Part shown: positions 55,481 to 64,000 of the stretch, one piece after another | Numbering within the stretch: position 1 is the first letter of the stretch | How the letters are laid out: every line of letters starts with the position of its first letter | Source of the DNA: Symsagittifera roscoffensis | Lineage: Eukaryota > Xenacoelomorpha > Acoela > Convolutidae | Length of the DNA stretch: 64,000 bases | Direction of reading: 5' to 3' | Assembly: GCF_963678635.1 (NCBI RefSeq) | Contig: NC_087062.1 | Location: 8,174,193-8,238,192, forward strand | The notes under the pieces: model-generated | What the model was told of the DNA's origin: nothing | The model's input: the letters and a program-made list of their open reading frames with translations, nothing else | The model's database searches: none | Translations under genes and position numbers: made by a program

Positions 55481-58350
55481 TCCTCCACCCCTAAACAAGG
55501 AAGAACGGGAGCGAGCTTTACGGTCGGGCGGGTCAGTTCGCTCGTAACGGTCTTTATGTCGGCGGATCGCGCGCATCCGTCTTTGCCGTAGTGTAGTTTA
55601 GCAATACGGGCGAGTGGGTAATGCCCACGTGGGCTGTCGGGTTCGACTACCCAAACCAAGTCGCCGGTTTTCAGTGTGACATCCGAATCATTATGCCACT
55701 TTGCTCTCTTGTTGAGAGATGGTACATATTCACGCAGCCAGCGTGACCAAACTGCGTTAGCGTACGATTGTGCTCTGGCGTAACGCTTTTTATGATCAAA
55801 GTTATCTTCGAAACTTAACGACGGGAAGCTAGCTGCGCTGTGACCGAGAATGAAGTGATTCGGGGCGAGTGCCTCTAGGTCGTGCGGATCGGAACTGACC
55901 GGAGTGATCGTTCTTGCGTTAAGTAATTGTTCAACTAGGCAGAGCGTTGTTCCTAGAACTTCCTCAGTTAATCTCCTGCTGCCTAATATGTCGTACAACA
56001 CTCGCTTAACACTTCTCACTAGCCGCTCCCAGGCGCCACCGTGATGAGGGGCAGTGGGCGGGTTAAACTTCCACTTAACGCCTTTGTGGACGAAAACGGC
56101 CGGGGCGACGTTGTTCCAATTTTGGACACAGGATAGGAGCTCCTTTTGAGCACCAACAAAATTCGTGCCATTGTCAGAAAGAATGGTTTTGGGGGTACCT
56201 CGCCTTGCAATAAATCGCTCTACGCCCATGACGCAGGAACTAGTATCGAGAGATGGAACCAACTCGATGTGAACTGCTCGAGTCGTGAGGCAGGTAAATA
56301 GGAAACCCCATCTCTTTTCCGTACTTCGGCGTATTGGCACTTGAAACGGGCCAAAGTAATCAACACCTGTGTTGGAGAAGGGAGGCTGCTTGTAACCCAG
56401 TCTTTCAATCGGTAGGTCAGACATAATGGGCACAACTGTTTTTGCTTTGCGCTTACGGCATGTTATGCAAGTATTTTCGATGTTCCCAAGTAACCAGCGC
56501 AACTTCAGAACAATGTATTTCAACTGAACTACAGCACGCATGTAATCCAACCCCTGATGTGCATGTTGAAAGTGCATATGCCTAATCAACATATGAGCAA
56601 CTCGGTGTCGACCATCCAGTATTATTGGATGTTTGCTATCAAAGTCGGTCTCAACAAGACGGCTGATACGTCCAGTTGAACGCAGGATGCCAGCTGGGCC
56701 GATGAACGGAGAATATTTAGCAATCCGACTTTTCTTTGTTATCCGTTTATCGGACTGAAGTATTTTCACTTCGGCAGGAAATGATTCGGACTGAGCGAGA
56801 TAAATGAGCTTCTGCTCGGCAATATCTAACTCGGACGGGTCGGTTATTTCCAGCGTTTTTGTACGGAAGTGTTTATGCGATGGTAGCACACGAAGCATAA
56901 ATGCTAAAACACGTTTGTACTTTACAATTGAGCTGAATTTATCCCAATTTTTAAACAGACGGATTGACGGCGCTTTCTCAGATGAAGCATCAACAACAAA
57001 CGTAGATGCAGTCTCAAGGCATGTATCAATGTCACAGAGTGGGCCTTTTAATTGGATCTTTTTGATGACATCAGTGTTCGGCTTGAATGGCCAATCACAT
57101 GTCCTCAATATACTAGGGCCTCTAACCCAGCTGCTATCCTTGAGGGCTTTCGAAGAAATCCCTCGTGTGCCGGTATCAGCTGGGTTATCACCACTGAGTA
57201 CATGATTCCATTGATCAATGGTGGTGGACTCCAAGATTTCACCAGTGCGGTTTCCAACAAACACAGGAAGTTTGTTGCACGAGTTAAGCCACTGGAGAAC
57301 GGTGGTAGAATCAGTCCACATGAATACATTGCTTACTTTGAAAGTAAGCGCTTTCAAAATCTCTTCTTTGAGTCGAGTCGCAAGCAGAGCAGCCTGAAGC
57401 TCTAACTTGGGAATGGAGAGCATCTTCATAGGCGCTACACGGGCTTTCCCAAATACAAAAGCTAACTCGGTCTTTTGCGATTTAGCAAGTCGGGCTCGGA
57501 GAAACGATACGGCGCAAAAAACGTCCTGCGAACTATCACCGAACGTGTGAAGTTCACAGCGGTCGAACGGTTCGGTAAAGTAGCTACGAGGTATCGTCAG
57601 AGTACCTAATAGTGGAAGTCCTAAGTGCCAATCTAGAAATTGTTGTTTAATTTCCTCTGGGAGATCATCATCCCACTTTTGACCACTGATTCTCCATATG
57701 TCTTTTAGTAAAAGGCGCGCTTTCACAGTATATGGAGCTACCAGTCCTATTGGATCAAAAACTGAGGAAACAAAACTCAACACGGTGCGTTGAGTAATTG
57801 CTTTATCTAGTGGTCGATCAACACCTCTACTTACTACTAGGGTATCTTTTACATGATCCCACCTGAGACCAAGAACATGCGACGATTGGTCTGGACTCTT
57901 ACAAATATCCTTAACTGACGGGTTGGACTCACGGTTGTCCGGATTAAGAGCGGTTGTAACTTCGGGTACATTGCTAACAAACTTTGTCAGGTTAAACCCA
58001 CCTAATTTGAGCATTGTGACTAAGTCTTTACTTAGGCTAAGGGCGTCAGCGGTATTTTCGAACGAGTCAAGATAGTCGTCCATGTAAAACTTCTGGACAA
58101 CGGCTGAAGCGGCTTCGGGGTATTCAGCTTGATTATCAGAAGCAGTTTTTTGTAGCGCGAAATTCGCACAAGTTGGCGAATCACGAGCGCCAAAAATATG
58201 ACGGGTGTATTGGTGAACCACCACACTTGAAGTGGGGTCCTCCCGCCACAAAAAACGGAGAGACGGTTGATCTCGCGCAAGTACTCCAACTTGTAAGAAC
58301 ATACCTTCTATGTCCGCTGAGACGGAGTACTTGTGTTGACGGAACCTCAA
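55462..58350 (-). CDS. pol: BEL/Pao pol: RT, RNase H, integrase, C-terminal domain
   Basis: 962 open codons counted from 58350. The first codon is TTG rather than ATG, so it is not a true start; the frame carries on from the gag ORF after an offset of one base. RT palm: VSADIEGMFLQV, then YMDD at residues 89-92. RNase H from about 260 (HTFGDSSQDVF). Integrase: zinc region near 590-640 (HxH-type then CITCRKRK), catalytic Asp664 (GVDYFGPF), Asp726 (LSDNGTNF), Glu775 (GGAWERLV). The tail (GDLVWVVEPDSPRGHYPLARI) is the C-terminal domain found in BEL/Pao polyproteins. No internal stop occurs. The last codons (VAAQK) lie in the LTR. Confidence 0.93.
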   Translation of the reverse strand: MRFRQHKYSVSADIEGMFLQVGVLARDQPSLRFLWREDPTSSVVVHQYTRHIFGARDSPTCANFALQKTASDNQAEYPEAASAVVQKFYMDDYLDSFENTADALSLSKDLVTMLKLGGFNLTKFVSNVPEVTTALNPDNRESNPSVKDICKSPDQSSHVLGLRWDHVKDTLVVSRGVDRPLDKAITQRTVLSFVSSVFDPIGLVAPYTVKARLLLKDIWRISGQKWDDDLPEEIKQQFLDWHLGLPLLGTLTIPRSYFTEPFDRCELHTFGDSSQDVFCAVSFLRARLAKSQKTELAFVFGKARVAPMKMLSIPKLELQAALLATRLKEEILKALTFKVSNVFMWTDSTTVLQWLNSCNKLPVFVGNRTGEILESTTIDQWNHVLSGDNPADTGTRGISSKALKDSSWVRGPSILRTCDWPFKPNTDVIKKIQLKGPLCDIDTCLETASTFVVDASSEKAPSIRLFKNWDKFSSIVKYKRVLAFMLRVLPSHKHFRTKTLEITDPSELDIAEQKLIYLAQSESFPAEVKILQSDKRITKKSRIAKYSPFIGPAGILRSTGRISRLVETDFDSKHPIILDGRHRVAHMLIRHMHFQHAHQGLDYMRAVVQLKYIVLKLRWLLGNIENTCITCRKRKAKTVVPIMSDLPIERLGYKQPPFSNTGVDYFGPFQVPIRRSTEKRWGFLFTCLTTRAVHIELVPSLDTSSCVMGVERFIARRGTPKTILSDNGTNFVGAQKELLSCVQNWNNVAPAVFVHKGVKWKFNPPTAPHHGGAWERLVRSVKRVLYDILGSRRLTEEVLGTTLCLVEQLLNARTITPVSSDPHDLEALAPNHFILGHSAASFPSLSFEDNFDHKKRYARAQSYANAVWSRWLREYVPSLNKRAKWHNDSDVTLKTGDLVWVVEPDSPRGHYPLARIAKLHYGKDGCARSADIKTVTSELTRPTVKLAPVLPCLGVEDVAAQK
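55481..55492 (-). promoter_or_regulatory. Polypurine tract of BEL/Pao element
   Basis: AGGGGTGGAGGA on the minus strand, directly before the 3' LTR, where plus-strand DNA synthesis is primed in LTR elements. Confidence 0.75.
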
Positions 58351-61300
58351 CAGTACAAAATAAGATTTTGAAGGAGATCCGGGCCAACCAAGAGAGATCT
58401 ATTTAAGGAAGTGCCATGAAATTTGGATGCTCCATTGAGCACACGGCGCACCTTGCCGGGTTTGTTCGGGTTCAAAACCGGATGGTGTGGAAGATACCAC
58501 TCACGTTCGGCTCGTGAGCTGGGATCGTGCGGGTTGACGGTTATGACATATCCTTTACTTATATCTTCTCTGATTGTTTCGGTATACTTCTCGCGAAGTA
58601 ACGGATCTCTATCTAACCTTTTCTCTAACGACTTTAATTGGGCTAATGAAGAATAATAATTGTTAGGCAAGCTAACATCATTATCACTCCACAGCATCGG
58701 TACAGTGTAACGCTCACCATCGTGAACGGTTTCAGTTTTTAGGATCGACAAAGCACGCTTGTCTGCGGCGGAACGGGCATCTACTTGCTTGAACGCACCA
58801 TACGACTCTAACTCATACCAAGTTTTGATTTGGTCGGTCAGAGAAATATCGTCCGTAACGCAGTTAAAGGAAGAAGAATTTAAGGACGAATGATCAGGAG
58901 ACGGACCACTAATGACCCAACCTATCGGAAGTCGGACGGCGCACAGTGAGTCAAGTTCATCTCCGAAGACATGTTCGAGGGGTCTTATCGCATGATAGAA
59001 GTCCTGTCCTATAACTATCTCAATCTCTTTGTAATTATACGCAGTCGTCTTTAACGGGGCTAGTTGCGGGTATTTGACCTGCAATTCGGAAACGTTTATA
59101 ACATCGGGTCCTATATATATGTTGTGCTTAACGAAAGCGACAAACGAAAACGAAAATTCACTTTCATTGGGCTTTGCGGAAACTTTCAAGTGAACTCGTT
59201 GAGTTTTAGATACCTTGGCTGAGTTAAAACCATCGGTCGTAACATTTACGGGCGTGCCAACTAATTTCAGACGTTCAACGAGTGCCGCGGAAACCCAAGA
59301 ATGAGTGGAACCGGTGTCACAAAGTGCTAGTGCATTCGAATTTTCCGAACCAGAGGACACATCTACCAACGCAACGGGAAGAATACCTTTTGCAGTTCCC
59401 TCACAAGGTTTAACACAAGCTGCGTTATTTGCAGAAGTAATGTTTGTATTAGTTTGAGTCGATGGTGATCGGTCGGCCTCTTTGGGCGGGAAAACTTTCT
59501 CGGCTCCATGAAGAAGCCAATTGTGAGTGCTCTCACAGTCCTGTTTTGGGCATTTTCTTGCCTTTTGGCACTTTCGGAAGGTATGGTTGCCTTGTAAACA
59601 AGAAAAACAGAGCTTTTGTTCTGCTACATATTTAGCCCTTTGTGTTGCGTTTTTCTCTTTGAACACGGAACAGTTCCAGAGTGCATGCCTTCCTTTGCAT
59701 AGCGAGCATGGAGGAAACCTCGTCTTTTCTCTACTTTTCTCATCCTTAGAACTTACCTTAGTGTTACCTGCAAGCACTTTTGTAACTACTTTTTGTTTAA
59801 CTGGCTGCTCGACTTTGACTAAATATTTCAATCGCTCATGGCCTTCTGCCTTATTCTTAAGCCAATCGTTGAAGTCTAGCAATGTTAATCGCTGCCAATG
59901 TTGTCTAACAGTATGCATGGACCATGCCTCTTTTAGATTTGGAGGAAGCTTACTGACGGCTTGATTTAATAGGTTCACACTTTTCAAGTCGTCATTGAAC
60001 GACAAAGACCTAAAAACAGCTACGAGCCCAGAAATCACCGCAGAAAAACTTATAACATGGTCAGAGTTGTGCATCTTCAATGCGGGAAAATTCTTCAACT
60101 TATCCAAATGTGCACCCACTACAACATGAGGTTGCCCAAACTTTCTCTGGAGAGTTGCTAGAGCATCCTTATACAACACTCCACTGTAGCCGTATTCCGC
60201 AATTGCACTCTTGGCTTTGTCTTTAACGTGTGTTTTCAGATATTTGAGTTTTTCATCATCAGTTAGCATAGCCGAATCAACTGTTGCTTGGAACTGCCCG
60301 AACCATTCATACCAGTTAAGTGGTTCTCCATCAAACACTTCCAAGTTCAACTCCGGTAGACGGTCTTTGCGGCTATGCAGAATGATATCTGCTAACTCTC
60401 TCGCCGAGATGGGTTGTTCGCTATTAGGCACGTAAGACGGGCCCGTAGTGGGCGCAGGATATATAGGTGGATAACCTTGATGCGCTGTTTCAACAACTGG
60501 ATGAGTTTGCGGCTGGGTGTAATACACAGTCCCAAAACTTGTATAAGGAACTACGGTGTTTGGTGGAACAACAGGAGTTGTCACTGAGAAAACGTTTGAG
60601 GGCGGTGCGCAGTATTGAGGAACTGGCATCGTTTGCGCAGTCGCGGCAGGTCTCCACAAACTGCTATACGGGTTATAGTGTTCACTTGAGAAACTTGTTG
60701 GGTTGTTTGGAACATTTATAGGTTGATGGGATGGCGCTGCAGGCGCCTGATACCCAGTTGAAACGGGGCCGGAATGTGGCTGACTTACTGGAAGCAAAGA
60801 TGGAATAGGAACGGTTGACGGGACAAATGGTTGAATAATCGGAAGCGAAATGGGAATCGGAACGGTTAATGGAGGAACAAAAGGTTGACTCGCCGGAAGC
60901 GAAACTGGATTAGTAACGGTCGACACAGAAGGCGGTGCCACATTAATGGTGGGATTACCAAAGGGCATTGAAGCGGGAATGCTACCACTTGCTTGTGGTA
61001 TCAGATTGTGATTTTGCGAAACTTCAGCATGAGGTGTTGAAGCTAAGTGTGGAGTAACAAAGTTTGAGCTGGAGGCAACGAACTGTGGTAAACTAGATGG
61101 GTTCTCGATTGAGTGCAATGACAGACGCGATTGGACCAAACTTGATCTCTGAGCCTGAATTCGATTCCTATTGTGGCCTCCCGGTTCACTGTATGTGGTT
61201 TGACCAGCGTTGACGACGGCACCCCCGCTGACGACGGCACCAACCCCTTGCAAAACATCAGTAGCAATCAAAGTGGAACTCTCGACTACTGGATGACTTT

Positions 61301-62132
61301 GCTCTGAGCTTGCAACAACTTCGGCCTGCTCTTGCTCAGTGACAACGTTTTCTACCCATTGTTCAGTACGTTGTGGGTCAACATGTGTTACGCTAGCATT
61401 TCCTATCTTCTCACTTGCTGCAGAAAGCTCTTCTTCCAACTCGAATTCCTTTAACTCAATTTCAGCCAGTTTCTTGCGGTGTACCTCAGCTAGTTCTTCC
61501 AACTCTAAATTACCTTGCTGTTCTTTTATTTTATTTTGCTGCGCTTTCAACTTCAATGACACCTTTGCTTGTCTCTCAAGTTTCTCCTGCTGCTTCTTCA
61601 AAACCAACAAATCTCGCCTCTTCTCAGTTGATGTTTTTGACTGCACGACGGTATAGCGACTGGATTTATGCGAACCTGATTTATGATGTCGACTACTGTA
61701 CCGCGACACCTTAGAGCGCGCATCTGCTTCATGTGAATCTTGTGGTTGTGTTGTTACGATCGTACTTAACGATTCTGCAACATTGTCAAGCTCTGTTTCC
61801 TCAGGTTCAACGTTTAAGCCAACTTTATATGATGCAGCCTTCTGTAAAACTGTATCGTTTCTTGATGTAACCGTATGAAGCCACATATCCTGCGCTGGTA
61901 TCAATTTTACAGGATCAACACTTTTAGAAGCTAACTTAATCAATTCCTCATTTATTTCAACTGCAGTCTCTATCAGGCTCTTGCAATTCTGAATCTGAGT
62001 GTCAATCTTTGATGAGCGACTCTGACTTTCAATGTTCTCAATTATAATTTCATGGCACTTGTACAGTTCATTTTCAAGCTTGGTTCGCTTCGCAAATAAC
62101 CTTTGAACCCTCTTCTGAAAGTTCTCATCCAT
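58347..62132 (-). CDS. gag: BEL/Pao gag, protease and start of RT
   Basis: 1261 codons from an ATG. N-terminal coiled coil (about 1-60) and a second charged coiled coil (about 165-255, KKQQEKLERQAK). A Pro/Ser-rich linker spans about 330-590. The capsid-type domain lies near 592-760 (FDGEPLNWYEWFGQF). Two Cys-rich zinc-binding clusters are at about 809-875 (CSLCKGRHALWNC and CFSCLQGNHTFRKC). The aspartic protease has DTGS at 939-942. The ORF ends in the RT fingers (YLPHHPVLNPNKPGKVRRV) at a premature stop, where the frame of the next ORF overlaps by four bases. BEL/Pao elements normally have a single gag-pol ORF, so the break is abnormal. Confidence 0.93.
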   Translation of the reverse strand: MDENFQKRVQRLFAKRTKLENELYKCHEIIIENIESQSRSSKIDTQIQNCKSLIETAVEINEELIKLASKSVDPVKLIPAQDMWLHTVTSRNDTVLQKAASYKVGLNVEPEETELDNVAESLSTIVTTQPQDSHEADARSKVSRYSSRHHKSGSHKSSRYTVVQSKTSTEKRRDLLVLKKQQEKLERQAKVSLKLKAQQNKIKEQQGNLELEELAEVHRKKLAEIELKEFELEEELSAASEKIGNASVTHVDPQRTEQWVENVVTEQEQAEVVASSEQSHPVVESSTLIATDVLQGVGAVVSGGAVVNAGQTTYSEPGGHNRNRIQAQRSSLVQSRLSLHSIENPSSLPQFVASSSNFVTPHLASTPHAEVSQNHNLIPQASGSIPASMPFGNPTINVAPPSVSTVTNPVSLPASQPFVPPLTVPIPISLPIIQPFVPSTVPIPSLLPVSQPHSGPVSTGYQAPAAPSHQPINVPNNPTSFSSEHYNPYSSLWRPAATAQTMPVPQYCAPPSNVFSVTTPVVPPNTVVPYTSFGTVYYTQPQTHPVVETAHQGYPPIYPAPTTGPSYVPNSEQPISARELADIILHSRKDRLPELNLEVFDGEPLNWYEWFGQFQATVDSAMLTDDEKLKYLKTHVKDKAKSAIAEYGYSGVLYKDALATLQRKFGQPHVVVGAHLDKLKNFPALKMHNSDHVISFSAVISGLVAVFRSLSFNDDLKSVNLLNQAVSKLPPNLKEAWSMHTVRQHWQRLTLLDFNDWLKNKAEGHERLKYLVKVEQPVKQKVVTKVLAGNTKVSSKDEKSREKTRFPPCSLCKGRHALWNCSVFKEKNATQRAKYVAEQKLCFSCLQGNHTFRKCQKARKCPKQDCESTHNWLLHGAEKVFPPKEADRSPSTQTNTNITSANNAACVKPCEGTAKGILPVALVDVSSGSENSNALALCDTGSTHSWVSAALVERLKLVGTPVNVTTDGFNSAKVSKTQRVHLKVSAKPNESEFSFSFVAFVKHNIYIGPDVINVSELQVKYPQLAPLKTTAYNYKEIEIVIGQDFYHAIRPLEHVFGDELDSLCAVRLPIGWVISGPSPDHSSLNSSSFNCVTDDISLTDQIKTWYELESYGAFKQVDARSAADKRALSILKTETVHDGERYTVPMLWSDNDVSLPNNYYSSLAQLKSLEKRLDRDPLLREKYTETIREDISKGYVITVNPHDPSSRAEREWYLPHHPVLNPNKPGKVRRVLNGASKFHGTSLNRSLLVGPDLLQNLILYC

Positions 62133-62220
62133 GGCTCTAGCGTCTATACTTAACTCAAACTATACTTAACGGTTATCGGGCGTTTGCGGGGCGATTCGGA
62201 ACGGTTTTCGGTGAGTAAAG

Positions 62221-62335
62221 TTACCAATGGGGCTGGGGATTAAGTAAGTCGGTTGATATCAAACAACACACACGGAGTAAACCTGAGGATGAATAAAACC
62301 AACTTAACTTACTTAATATCACCTCCCTGACCACT
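62221..62335 (-). repeat. Leader repeat 1 with inverted arms
   Basis: Plus-strand unit from TTACCAATGGGG to GACCACTTA. Arms ATTAAGTAAGT (62239-62249) and ACTTACTTAAT (62307-62317) are perfectly complementary around a loop of about 57 bases. The loop holds the conserved CAACACACACGG and AAACCTGAGGATGAA. Confidence 0.85.
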
Positions 62336-62417
62336 TAGGATGATGTTACGGCGTACGAAATTTGTTGAACGGTCGTACGACGGTGCGTCACTACTAATCG
62401 GCTAGTAGCTCGACGAA

Positions 62418-62535
62418 TTACCAAGAGGTTTGGGAATTAGGCAAGTCGGTTGAAAACCAACAACACACGCGGAGCAAACCTGAGGATGAAAGACAACAAC
62501 TTAACTTGCTTAATTTTACCGTCCCGGACCACTTA
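62418..62535 (-). repeat. Leader repeat 2 with inverted arms
   Basis: Same plan as repeat 1. Arms AATTAGGCAAGT (62435-62446) and ACTTGCTTAATT (62504-62515) pair at 11 of 12 positions. The loop keeps CAACACACGCGG and AAACCTGAGGATGAA. The intervening ~80 bases differ from those after repeat 1. Confidence 0.85.
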
Positions 62536-62610
62536 GTCAGTCGTTGCGAAACGAATGTTTTGAAAAGCGAACGGATGCAAACAGGTATCAAGTCGTTGTA
62601 AACCTTAAGT

Positions 62611-62727
62611 TTACCAATGGGGTTGGAGAATCAGGCAAATCGGTTAAGTTCCAACAACACACGCGGAAAAAACCTGAGGATGAAAAAACTCAACTTAATT
62701 TGCCTGATATTTCGCTACCAGACCACT
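62611..62727 (-). repeat. Leader repeat 3 with inverted arms
   Basis: Arms ATCAGGCAAAT (62630-62640) and ATTTGCCTGAT (62698-62708) are perfectly complementary although different from repeats 1 and 2. Loop and flanking blocks (TTACCAATGGGG, GACCACTTA) are conserved. Confidence 0.85.
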
Positions 62728-63016
62728 TACCATAAGGTTGGTGTCATGTTACAGCACAGTTTTGCAGAATTATGGGGACGTTTTGACGATTTTTTGGAAA
62801 TTTTTTACTTTTTTCCCAAAATTTTTCGGAAAATTTTGGTCGACAGGTTCGAGTCGCAAACCAATCCAAAAAACTAGTCCAGTACCTTTTGTCTATGTTC
62901 CGTTTTTCTGGACTTTCAATCCGTTCACAATTACCCAAAAATTTTTGGTATCGAGAAAAAATTACCACTTGTAGCTTGCTTTGAGTTGGGATACACAATC
63001 AGACACCGTATGTAAT

Positions 63017-63022
63017 TTTATT
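63017..63022 (-). promoter_or_regulatory. AATAAA poly(A) signal after host-like exon
   Basis: AATAAA on the minus strand, 232 bases after the stop at 63254. It fits a 3' UTR of a captured gene end. No A-tract follows it. Confidence 0.5.
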
Positions 63023-63253
63023 GCACAAAAGAAAAATTATAAAAAACTAGATGAGTCTTACAGTTTTTGACGGTTTTTTGGAGATTGAGTGGTCACCGGT
63101 TGAGTGTTGTCAAGCCTTCGGTCAGTCGCAGAGAAATTGTGCGGCGATCCCTTCTCTAACTCCCACAAAAGGTCGGCAGTTGACGTAGCAATCGACAGTC
63201 TAGATACCAGCCTCAATTGCAATCGACATCTGTGGGAACTTGAAACACCATGA

Positions 63254-63500
63254 TTAAGCAGTCAAATTTGGATGGTACGCATTTGTACTGTAGTTCTGGG
63301 ATACCATCAGCGAGTTTGATGACGCCGAAAGATGGTGAGGATGATGGTAGTGATTGTTGCTGTTTCCACTATTGAACACATTCACTCCCAAGTTATTCTG
63401 AAACGAATTTCCTTTGACATTCATCTGCACTCCTGGAAGCCCGAGTTGTTGGTTAGCATTATTTTGATTATGCTGGGATATTGGGAAACTAGAAGCCAAG
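63254..63500 (-). pseudogene. Host-like terminal exon inside the BEL/Pao leader
   Basis: On the minus strand an acceptor-like TTCCTTTTACGACAG ends at 63501 and is followed by an open frame of 81 codons to a stop at 63254. The protein is rich in Asn, Gln, His and Ser (SQHNQNNANQQLGLPGVQ, later NNHYHHPHHLSASSNS) with varied synonymous codons, so it is not a nucleotide repeat. Such tails are common at the C-termini of developmental transcription factors; no family can be assigned. About 230 bases later there is a poly(A) signal. The frame also runs open upstream through the primer-binding site to 63670, but that part looks fortuitous. Confidence 0.45.
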
Positions 63501-63630
63501 CTGTCGTAAAAGGAACAATGAAGACCAGCCACCACAGCTACAGATGAAGTCGAATCTATGCTGCAGAACTGTAACGGATGGTCCCTTGTGCTCTTCGGGT
63601 CTCTTGTGCAGAATCGTGAATAACTTCGTT

Positions 63631-63648
63631 GTCCCTTGTGGGGCGCCA
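63631..63648 (-). promoter_or_regulatory. Primer-binding site, tRNA-Lys type
   Basis: TGGCGCCCCACAAGGGAC on the minus strand, three bases inside the LTR end. It agrees at 15 of 18 positions with the complement of the 3' end of tRNA-Lys(UUU), the primer used by several retroviruses and retrotransposons. Confidence 0.85.
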
Positions 63649-63651
63649 AAA

Positions 63652-64000
63652 TGTGCGCCTCAATCTCCACGGATTGTAAAAATATCGGGTTTCAACAATT
63701 TAATTCGAGCATTTTATCGGCAAAATAACTCGGTAACAATAATACTCAATTTATCGGTAAGAATGATATTTTTACCAAACTTTTGTATTGTTAACATCGG
63801 TCACATCGGCACAAAAAACTCCATAACTCAAAGCAAGCTGCAAAAATGGCCAGTATTTGTCCTTGAGACAAATTGCTCTTTTTAAAGGTCAGCCTTAATC
63901 AAGGCTGAACCAAATTAGAGCGAAAAGACGGTTAAAATCGGTTTTGGGGGGGGGGACCGAACCTGGTTACGGAGCATCCCATCAGGTTCGGTGCACATTC
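63652..64000 (-). repeat. 5' LTR of BEL/Pao element, cut by window end
   Basis: The last 349 bases of the LTR, matching 54958-55303 with no differences other than three additional G in a homopolymer. The rest, including the region that would hold the tRNA-like sequence, lies beyond the window. Confidence 0.92.

Larger units (their letters stand above)
62133..63630 (-). other. 1.5 kb leader of the BEL/Pao element
   Basis: Between the primer-binding site and the gag ATG. In transcript order: a segment resembling a host gene 3' end (63500 to about 63000), an A+T-rich stretch (about 62990-62740) with an imperfect palindrome near 62815-62838, then three spaced repeats (62727-62221). The length is large for this superfamily, and the contents suggest acquired sequence. 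Confidence 0.75.
54958..64000 (-). mobile_element. BEL/Pao LTR retrotransposon, young, 5' end beyond window
   Basis: On the minus strand: 5' LTR (cut at 64000), Lys-type primer-binding site, 1.5 kb leader, gag-protease-start of RT (62132-58347), RT-RNase H-integrase (58350-55462), polypurine tract, 3' LTR (55480-54958). The LTR parts that can be compared (346 bases) are identical apart from a G run of 7 versus 10, so insertion was recent. All catalytic residues are present. The single visible lesion is a one-base frame offset at 58347-58360. The long leader is unusual and is described separately. Confidence 0.95.

Noticed and set aside
58340-58365. Programmed -1 frameshift between BEL/Pao gag and pol.
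   Set aside because: No slippery heptamer is present, the break falls inside the RT fingers rather than at a domain border, and the superfamily normally has one continuous ORF.
62744-62998. Minus-strand ORF in the BEL/Pao leader as an accessory gene.
   Set aside because: Low-complexity Lys/Phe-rich text from an A+T-rich palindromic stretch; no start context or family.

Overview
The window is animal nuclear DNA, AT-rich, from an invertebrate I cannot place more exactly. Three protein genes are recognisable, all on the minus strand and all with GT-AG introns: cytosolic lysyl-tRNA synthetase (337-10166, 11 coding exons), a CREG-family secreted glycoprotein (46409-48956, 2 exons) and a ceramide synthase (52634-53857, 2 exons). 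They are unrelated housekeeping or endolysosomal/ER functions and do not form a pathway. Most of the rest is mobile or repetitive DNA.

Layout. 1-10.2 kb: LysRS, whose 5.6 kb fifth intron holds a GATG-rich simple-repeat field and a 1.8 kb tandem duplication, each copy carrying a coding-like but frame-broken exon. 10.3-14.7 kb: a possible first pair of exons of a divergent gene, then CR1/jockey-like LINE debris in both orientations. 14.7-18.2 kb: mostly featureless, with two copies of a dispersed repeat. 18.2-19.8 kb: a 25-bp minisatellite. 19.8-25.4 kb: decayed sequence, one palindromic block and two members of a short hAT-like element family, one with a perfect 8-bp target duplication. 25.5-42.0 kb: an old 16.5 kb Ty3/gypsy-type element with LTRs, gag, protease, RT, RNase H, integrase, an env-like gene and additional Pro/Ser-rich ORFs, riddled with stops. 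43.5-44.6 kb: a 109-bp satellite with an inverted arm. 45.1-45.4 kb: an inverted-repeat element. 46.4-49.0 kb: CREG, with a fold-back element and a third hAT-like copy in its intron. 49-52.6 kb: no gene seen. 52.6-53.9 kb: ceramide synthase. 54.96-64.0 kb: a very young BEL/Pao retrotransposon on the minus strand, cut by the window end inside its 5' LTR.

The most interesting region is the BEL/Pao element. Its LTR copies are identical over the shared 346 bases except for a G-run length. Its long leader has three ~115-bp repeats whose terminal arms differ in sequence between copies but stay complementary within each copy, which points to a selected stem. Between the primer-binding site and those repeats lies a segment that reads like the last exon, 3' UTR and poly(A) signal of a host gene. 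The visible LTR also contains a tRNA-like sequence. The other notable item is the very large env-bearing Ty3/gypsy element.
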